The notes beneath the pieces are model-generated. The model ran no database searches. It saw only the letters and a list, made by a program, of their open reading frames with translations, and had not been told where the DNA came from. This document shows, in pieces, positions 59,547 through 64,000 of a DNA stretch of 64,000 nucleotides. Both the position numbers and the translations under genes were made by a program. Source of the DNA: Streptomyces noursei (GTDB taxonomy: Bacteria; Actinomycetota; Actinomycetes; Streptomycetales; Streptomycetaceae); the NCBI RefSeq assembly GCF_016917755.1, contig NZ_CP070326.1, forward strand, positions 8,990,001-9,054,000, given 5' to 3'. Position 1 is the first letter of the stretch, and the number at the start of each line of letters is the position of its first letter.

Positions 59547-60752
59547 ATGTCCGTACATCTGCATTGGTTCCTGCCGACCGGCGGTGACGGTCGGACCCTC
59601 GTGGACCGGCACGCCTACACCGACGGGGGCATCCGGCGGGACCGGATCACCCCGGTGAGCGGGGTGCGCGCACCGGACGTCGGGTATCTGACGCAGATCG
59701 CAGGAGCCGCCGAGCAGTTGGGGTTCGAGGCGGTGCTCACCCCGACCGGTACGTGGTGCGAGGACGCCTGGCTGACGACGATGGCGCTGACGCAGGTCAC
59801 CGAGCGGCTGAAGTTCCTGGTGGCGTTCCGGCCGGGGGTGATCTCGCCGGTGCTGGCCGCGCAGATGGCGGCCACCTTCCAGCGGGTCTCGCGGGGGCGG
59901 CTGCTGCTGAACGTGGTGACGGGCGGGGACTCGACCGAGCAGAAGCGGTTCGGCGACCATCTGGACCATGATCAGCGGTATGCGCGCACCGACGAGTTCC
60001 TGCGGATCGTGCGGGGGGTGTGGGGCGGCCGGCCGTTCGACTTCCAGGGGGAGCACTACCAGGTCGAGGGCGGACTGACCGCGCTTCCGCCGGATCCGCT
60101 GCCGGAGATCTTCTTCGGTGGGTCCTCGGCGGCGGCCGGCCCGGTGGCGGCACGGAACGTCGATGTCTATCTGACCTGGGGCGAGCCGCCGGAGCAGGTG
60201 CGGCAGAAGATCGACTGGATCCGGGGGCTGGCGGAGCGGGAGGGGCGGACGGTGCGGTTCGGGATCCGGCTGCACACCCTCTCGCGGGACTCCTCGAAGG
60301 AGGCGTGGGCGACCGCGAACCGGCTGCTGGACGACCTCGACCCGGACACCGTGGCCGCCGCCCAGCAGGCCCTGGGCAGGAGCGAGTCGGTGGGCCAGCA
60401 GCGGATGTTGGCGCTGCACGGCGGTTCGCGCGACGCGTTGGAGATCTCGCCCAACCTGTGGGCGGGGGTCGGTCTGGTGCGCGGCGGCGCGGGCACCGCG
60501 CTGGTCGGCAGCCATGCCGAGGTGGCCGACCGGATCGAGGAGTACCACGCGCTGGGCATCGAGCACTTCGTGCTGTCGGGGTATCCGCACCTGGAGGAGG
60601 CGTACTGGTTCGGCGAGGGGGTTCGGCCGGAGCTCGCCGCGCGGGGGCTGCTGCCCGCCGGCCCGTCGCCGCTGGCCGGCGTCCCGGCGGCGAACGGGCG
60701 GCCGGCCTCGGCTCCGGGTGGCGCACCGCTGCTGGTGGCCGGCGGGCGCTGA
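59547..60752 (+). CDS. ssuD: FMNH2-dependent alkanesulfonate monooxygenase (SsuD)
   Basis: A 401-residue LLM-class monooxygenase. The start VHLHWFLPTGGDGRTLVDRH, TWCEDAWLTTMALTQVTERL, LLNVVTGGDSTEQKRFGDHL and IEHFVLSGYPHLEEAYWFGE are characteristic of SsuD. It uses reduced FMN and oxygen to split sulfonates into sulfite and aldehyde. No NAD(P)H:FMN reductase (SsuE) is in the window, so another reductase must supply FMNH2. A C-terminal Ala/Gly/Pro tail of about 35 residues is longer than in E. coli. It ends the sulfonate operon. Confidence 0.95.
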   Translation: MSVHLHWFLPTGGDGRTLVDRHAYTDGGIRRDRITPVSGVRAPDVGYLTQIAGAAEQLGFEAVLTPTGTWCEDAWLTTMALTQVTERLKFLVAFRPGVISPVLAAQMAATFQRVSRGRLLLNVVTGGDSTEQKRFGDHLDHDQRYARTDEFLRIVRGVWGGRPFDFQGEHYQVEGGLTALPPDPLPEIFFGGSSAAAGPVAARNVDVYLTWGEPPEQVRQKIDWIRGLAEREGRTVRFGIRLHTLSRDSSKEAWATANRLLDDLDPDTVAAAQQALGRSESVGQQRMLALHGGSRDALEISPNLWAGVGLVRGGAGTALVGSHAEVADRIEEYHALGIEHFVLSGYPHLEEAYWFGEGVRPELAARGLLPAGPSPLAGVPAANGRPASAPGGAPLLVAGGR

Positions 60753-60819
60753 GCCGGACGCGGCACGCGCGGTGGGGCTGGGCGGGAAGATCCCGGCCCC
60801 ACCGCGAGTTAGTAGAAAC

Positions 60820-62070
60820 ATGAACTACACCGGGGTGCGTGAGGTCGAGGTCGTGGTGATCGGTGCCGGGCAGGCGGGCCTGGCCGCCGCCTTCCATCTG
60901 GGGCGCACCGGCTACCGGCCGGACGCGGACTTCGTCATCCTCGACCACTCCCCGCACCCCGGCGGCGCCTGGCAGTTCCGCTGGCCCACCCTGACCTACG
61001 ACAAGGTGCACGGGATGCACGCACTGCCCGGCATGGCGCTGACCGACGCCGATCCGGCGCGGCCGTCGGCCGAGGTGATCGGCGGGTACTTCGCGGCCTA
61101 CGAGCAGCGGTTCGGGCTGCGGGTGCACCGGCCGGTGAGCGTCACCGCGGTGCGGGACGCCGACGACGGCCGACTGCTGGTGGAGACCTCGCAGGGGCGG
61201 TACGCGGCGCGGGCGGTGATCAACGCGACCGGGACGTGGGACCGGCCGTTCTGGCCCCGGTTCCCGGGCCAGGAGGGCTTCCGCGGGCGGCAGCTGCACA
61301 GTGCGCAGTACCGCGGCCCCGAGGAGTTCCGCGGCGCCCGGGTGGTGGTCGTCGGGGGCGGCACCTCGGCCGTCCAGCAGCTGATCGAGATCGCGCCGGT
61401 GGCCGCGGCGACGACCTGGGTGACCCGCCGGCCGCCGGTGTTCCGCGCCGGGCCGTTCGGCGCGGACGAGGGGCGGGCCGCGGTCGCGCTGGTGGCGGAA
61501 CGGGTCCGGCAGGGGCTGCCGCCGCGCAGCGTGGTGAGCGTGACCGGGCTGCCGATGACCGAGGCGGTCCGGCGGGCCCGGGAGAGCGGCGTCCTGGACC
61601 GGCTTCCGCTCTTCGCCCGGGTGACCCCGAACGGGGTGGCCTGGGACGACGGGCGGACCGTCGAGGCCGATGTGCTGCTGTACGCGACCGGCTTCCGGGC
61701 CGCCATCGACCATCTCGCGCCGCTGCGGCTGCGCGAGGCGGGCGGCGGCATCCGGATGGCCGGGACCCGGGCGGTGCGCGACCCCCGGGTGCACCTCGTC
61801 GGCTACGGGCCGTCCGCCAGCACCATCGGCGCCAATCGGGCGGGCCGGTCCGCGGTCCACGAGATCCGGCGGCTGCTGGCCGGGACGGCGGACGGCCCGC
61901 CGGCGCCGGACGGACCGCGCCGGCCCGGGGCCGGGATCCGGGGCGCGGCCGTACCCGGTCCCCGCCCGGCCGACGACCTCGTGGGGCGGGCGCCCGGTTA
62001 CGCGGCCGGGGCGGCGGCCGTCCCGTCCACCGGGACGCGGCTGAGTTCCCGGGCCCGCAGCCGGGCGTAG
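60820..62070 (+). CDS. FAD-dependent NAD(P)-binding oxidoreductase (CzcO/flavin-monooxygenase-like)
   Basis: A 416-residue flavoprotein. The FAD motif is VVVIGAGQAGLAAAFHLGRT at residues 11-30, and the NAD(P) motif is GARVVVVGGGTSAVQQLIEI near residue 175. ATGFRAAIDHLAPL is the usual ATG sequence, and VGYGPSASTIGANRAGR closes the fold. The family includes flavin monooxygenases and quinone/thiol reductases; the substrate is open. The ATG at 60820 has no ribosome site. The last 60 residues are low-complexity, and the gene ends 73 bases inside the convergent adenosine deaminase gene. It may help sulfur use, given its place. Confidence 0.82.
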   Translation: MNYTGVREVEVVVIGAGQAGLAAAFHLGRTGYRPDADFVILDHSPHPGGAWQFRWPTLTYDKVHGMHALPGMALTDADPARPSAEVIGGYFAAYEQRFGLRVHRPVSVTAVRDADDGRLLVETSQGRYAARAVINATGTWDRPFWPRFPGQEGFRGRQLHSAQYRGPEEFRGARVVVVGGGTSAVQQLIEIAPVAAATTWVTRRPPVFRAGPFGADEGRAAVALVAERVRQGLPPRSVVSVTGLPMTEAVRRARESGVLDRLPLFARVTPNGVAWDDGRTVEADVLLYATGFRAAIDHLAPLRLREAGGGIRMAGTRAVRDPRVHLVGYGPSASTIGANRAGRSAVHEIRRLLAGTADGPPAPDGPRRPGAGIRGAAVPGPRPADDLVGRAPGYAAGAAAVPSTGTRLSSRARSRA

Positions 62071-63167
62071 CCGGGCCGGATCACCTCGTTGATCAGGGCG
62101 GTCCGCTCGTCGAAGGGCAGGAAGGCGGCCTTGGCGGCGTTGACCGTGAACTCCTCCAGTTCGGCGGTGCCGTAGCCGAAGGTGTCCCGCAGGTGCTGGA
62201 ACTCCTGCGTCATGGTGGTGCCGCTGACCAGTCGGTTGTCGGTGTTGAGGCAGACCCGGAAGCCGAGCCGGCGGAGCAGGTCGATGGGGTGCTCGGGGTA
62301 GCTGGCGGCGGCGCCGGTCTGAAGGTTGGAGGTCGGGCAGACCTCCAGGGCGATCCGCATGTCGCGGACGTAGGAGGCGAGCCGGCCGAGGGTGACCTGG
62401 CCGTCCGCGCCGATCGTGATGTCGTCGGTGAGGCGGACGCCGTGGCCGATGCGGTGGGCGCCGCAGCGCAGCACCGCCTCGTGGATGGAGTCCATGCCGA
62501 CCGCCTCGCCGGCGTGGATGGTGACCCGGGCGCCCTCGGCGCGCAGGTAGTCGAAGGCTTCGGCGTGCCGGCTGGCCGGGTTGCCGATCTCGCCGCCGGC
62601 GATGTCGAAGCCGACCACACCGCGGTCGCGGTGGGCGACGGCGAGCCGGGCGATCTCCGGGGAGCGATCGGCGTGCCGCATGGCGCACAGCAGCGTGCCG
62701 ATGCGGATCCGGTGACCGGCCGCGGCGGCGCGGCGCTCGCCGTCCCGGAAGCCCTCGTTGACCGCGTCGACGACCTCGTCGAGGGTGAGGCCGCCGGCCA
62801 GGTGCTGCTCGGGGGCGTAGCGGACCTCGGCGTAGACCACGCCATCGGCGGCCAGGTCCTCGGCGCACTCGGCGGCGATCCGGGACAGCGCCGCGCGGGT
62901 CTGCATCACGGCGCAGGTGTGCGCGAAGGTCTCCAGGTAGCGCTCCAGGGAGCCGGAGTCTGCGGCGTCGCGGAACCACACGGCCAGTGCGGCGGGGTCA
63001 GTGGTGGGCAGGTTCCGGTACCCGATGGCCGCGGCCAGCTCGATGATCGTCTCCGGACGCAGACCGCCGTCGAGGTGGTCGTGGAGGAGCACCTTGGGGG
63101 CGCGGCGGATGCGCTCCCGGTCGAGGGCGTGGGCGGACTGCGGCGGAAGCTTGTCAGACAAGGTCAT
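61998..63167 (-). CDS. add: Adenosine deaminase
   Basis: A 389-residue TIM-barrel deaminase. Zinc ligands are HDHLDGGLRPET (two His) near residue 30, VTIHAGEAVGMDSIHEAV (His and catalytic Glu context) and the late Asp pair LNTDNRLVSGTTMTQEF. HRIGHGVRL is also conserved. It converts adenosine to inosine. ATG 63167 lacks a ribosome site; CATACT about 13 bases upstream could be a -10 box for a leaderless message. Its 3' end overlaps the convergent flavoprotein gene by 73 bases. Confidence 0.93.
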   Translation of the reverse strand: MTLSDKLPPQSAHALDRERIRRAPKVLLHDHLDGGLRPETIIELAAAIGYRNLPTTDPAALAVWFRDAADSGSLERYLETFAHTCAVMQTRAALSRIAAECAEDLAADGVVYAEVRYAPEQHLAGGLTLDEVVDAVNEGFRDGERRAAAAGHRIRIGTLLCAMRHADRSPEIARLAVAHRDRGVVGFDIAGGEIGNPASRHAEAFDYLRAEGARVTIHAGEAVGMDSIHEAVLRCGAHRIGHGVRLTDDITIGADGQVTLGRLASYVRDMRIALEVCPTSNLQTGAAASYPEHPIDLLRRLGFRVCLNTDNRLVSGTTMTQEFQHLRDTFGYGTAELEEFTVNAAKAAFLPFDERTALINEVIRPGYARLRARELSRVPVDGTAAAPAA

Positions 63168-63248
63168 GGGGCGGGAGTATGACACGTCCCGCCGCCACCG
63201 GGCGACCGGGTCCCGGCGGGCGGTCGGGCCCGGCGGCATCCGGGCCGG

Positions 63249-64000
63249 TCAGCGCGCCTGCCACACCGGGAGCGCGGGGGCGCCCGGCGGCAGCATGTGC
63301 TTGGCCGCCAGCAGCGGCGTGCGCTCCAGCCGTACGACCTGGGTGACCAGCACACCGGGGGTGTCGGCGGGGCGGCCCAGCTGCGCGCCGCGCTGCCGGC
63401 CGAGGGTGGTGGCCACGATGGTGCTGCTGCCGGTCAGCGGCAGCCCGCGCCCGGCGTCCAGCAGCAGGCCGAGCATCGACGACGCCCCGCCGCCGGGCCC
63501 CTCGAACGCCGCGACGGCGTCCGGCAGCAGCTCAGCCAACGTCTCGTCCGAGGCCCACTCCTGGGTCAGGCAGGCCGGGAGTCCGCCGACCTCGATCACG
63601 CTCTCCCAGAAGCGCACCTCGCCGTGGGCCGGCAGGACCAGGTGCTGGGTGGAGAAGTCGGTGGGCTCCTCGCGGGTGCGGGCCAACGGCACGGTCACGA
63701 CCTGCCGGCCCGCCCCGAGCAGCGACTCCACCGGCTTGAGGAACTCGAAGCCGCGCGGCGGCAGATGGTGGCTGACCGTGCGGCCCACCCCGCGCCGCAC
63801 GGTGATCACACCGTCCTCCTGGAGCAGGATCAGCGCCTCGCGCAGCGCCGGACGGCTCACGCCCAGTTCGGCGGCGAGCCGGGGCTCGGTGGGCAGGGTC
63901 GCGCCCGGCGGATAGGTGCCGGCGCGAATGGCCTCGACCATCCGCTCGTACAGCGCGACGACCGGCCGCCGCTGGGGCCGGCCCGCACCGTTCCCCCGCT
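63249..64000 (-). CDS. GntR-family regulator with C-terminal UTRA-like domain, 5' end outside window
   Basis: At least 250 residues, open to the right edge. The winged helix is clear: VALYERMVEAIRAGTYPPGA, LAAELGVSRPALREALILLQ and VITVRRGVGRTVS. The rest looks like an effector domain of UTRA type (VRFWESVIEVGGLPACLTQE, VTQVVRLERTPLLAAKHML). An ATG at 63941 is internal to the helix-turn-helix, so the true start lies further upstream, probably just past the edge. It is upstream of, and in line with, the adenosine deaminase gene, 81 bases apart, and may control it. Confidence 0.85.
   Translation of the reverse strand, partial: RGNGAGRPQRRPVVALYERMVEAIRAGTYPPGATLPTEPRLAAELGVSRPALREALILLQEDGVITVRRGVGRTVSHHLPPRGFEFLKPVESLLGAGRQVVTVPLARTREEPTDFSTQHLVLPAHGEVRFWESVIEVGGLPACLTQEWASDETLAELLPDAVAAFEGPGGGASSMLGLLLDAGRGLPLTGSSTIVATTLGRQRGAQLGRPADTPGVLVTQVVRLERTPLLAAKHMLPPGAPALPVWQAR

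Noticed and set aside
59797..62979. 1060-residue minus-strand open frame opposite ssuD, the flavoprotein and the deaminase
   Set aside because: Pro/Arg-rich shadow frame; three well-identified genes cover the same bases in other frames.

Overview
This 64 kb window is high-GC actinobacterial DNA, most likely from a Streptomyces or close relative. GC-rich third codon positions, many GTG starts, short-overlap operons, TPR-containing XRE regulators, NACHT proteins with Gly-rich membrane domains and a Cys-rich leader peptide ahead of sulfur genes all fit. I see no rRNA, tRNA or CRISPR array.

Region 1 (1-22200) looks like a specialised-metabolite gene cluster. It opens with the C-terminus of a cytochrome P450, then a transporter, a carboxylic acid reductase and an aldo/keto reductase. 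An exporter and a luciferase-like flavin enzyme lie on the minus strand. A plus-strand operon follows: a GriI-type aldolase, a GriH-type (3-dehydroquinate synthase II-like) cyclase, an aspartate kinase, a NodU/TobZ-type carbamoyltransferase and both carbamoyl phosphate synthase subunits. GriI and GriH homologues make 3-amino-4-hydroxybenzoate (3,4-AHBA) from aspartate semialdehyde and a C3 sugar phosphate. The inference is a carbamoylated, aldehyde- or alcohol-level product from 3,4-AHBA, with aspartyl and carbamoyl phosphate supplied inside the cluster. A PadR and an XRE/TPR regulator close the region. I cannot name the product.

Region 2 (22200-29500) is a patch of insertions and decay. Fragments of a YjbQ gene and a histidine kinase abut a 3.1 kb segment bounded by matching inverted repeats. 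That segment carries an IS5-like transposase, a TetR gene and a serine hydrolase. A 5'-truncated gene follows, then a two-gene NACHT-NTPase module whose two proteins share a matching 19-residue motif, an arrangement like bacterial amyloid-signalling pairs.

Region 3 (29500-39500) holds a secreted PE-PPE-type hydrolase, decayed TPR sequence, DUF4142 and DUF1996 proteins, a PucR-type regulator, and a redox module of a membrane haem protein, a NuoF-ferredoxin fusion and a lipoprotein.

Region 4 (39500-55500) is a complete trans-4-hydroxyproline catabolic set: three-part D-hydroxyproline dehydrogenase, deaminase, epimerase and semialdehyde dehydrogenase. With it are a peptide ABC importer, an FCD-type GntR regulator, a prolyl aminopeptidase and a secreted M6-like metalloprotease. 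Related AATGT-N-ACATT sites precede five transcription units, so this looks like one regulon for using collagen-like peptides.

Region 5 (55500-64000) has a YjbQ protein and an alkanesulfonate operon (leader peptide, permease, ATPase, binding lipoprotein, SsuD), followed by a flavoprotein, adenosine deaminase and a GntR regulator cut by the window edge.
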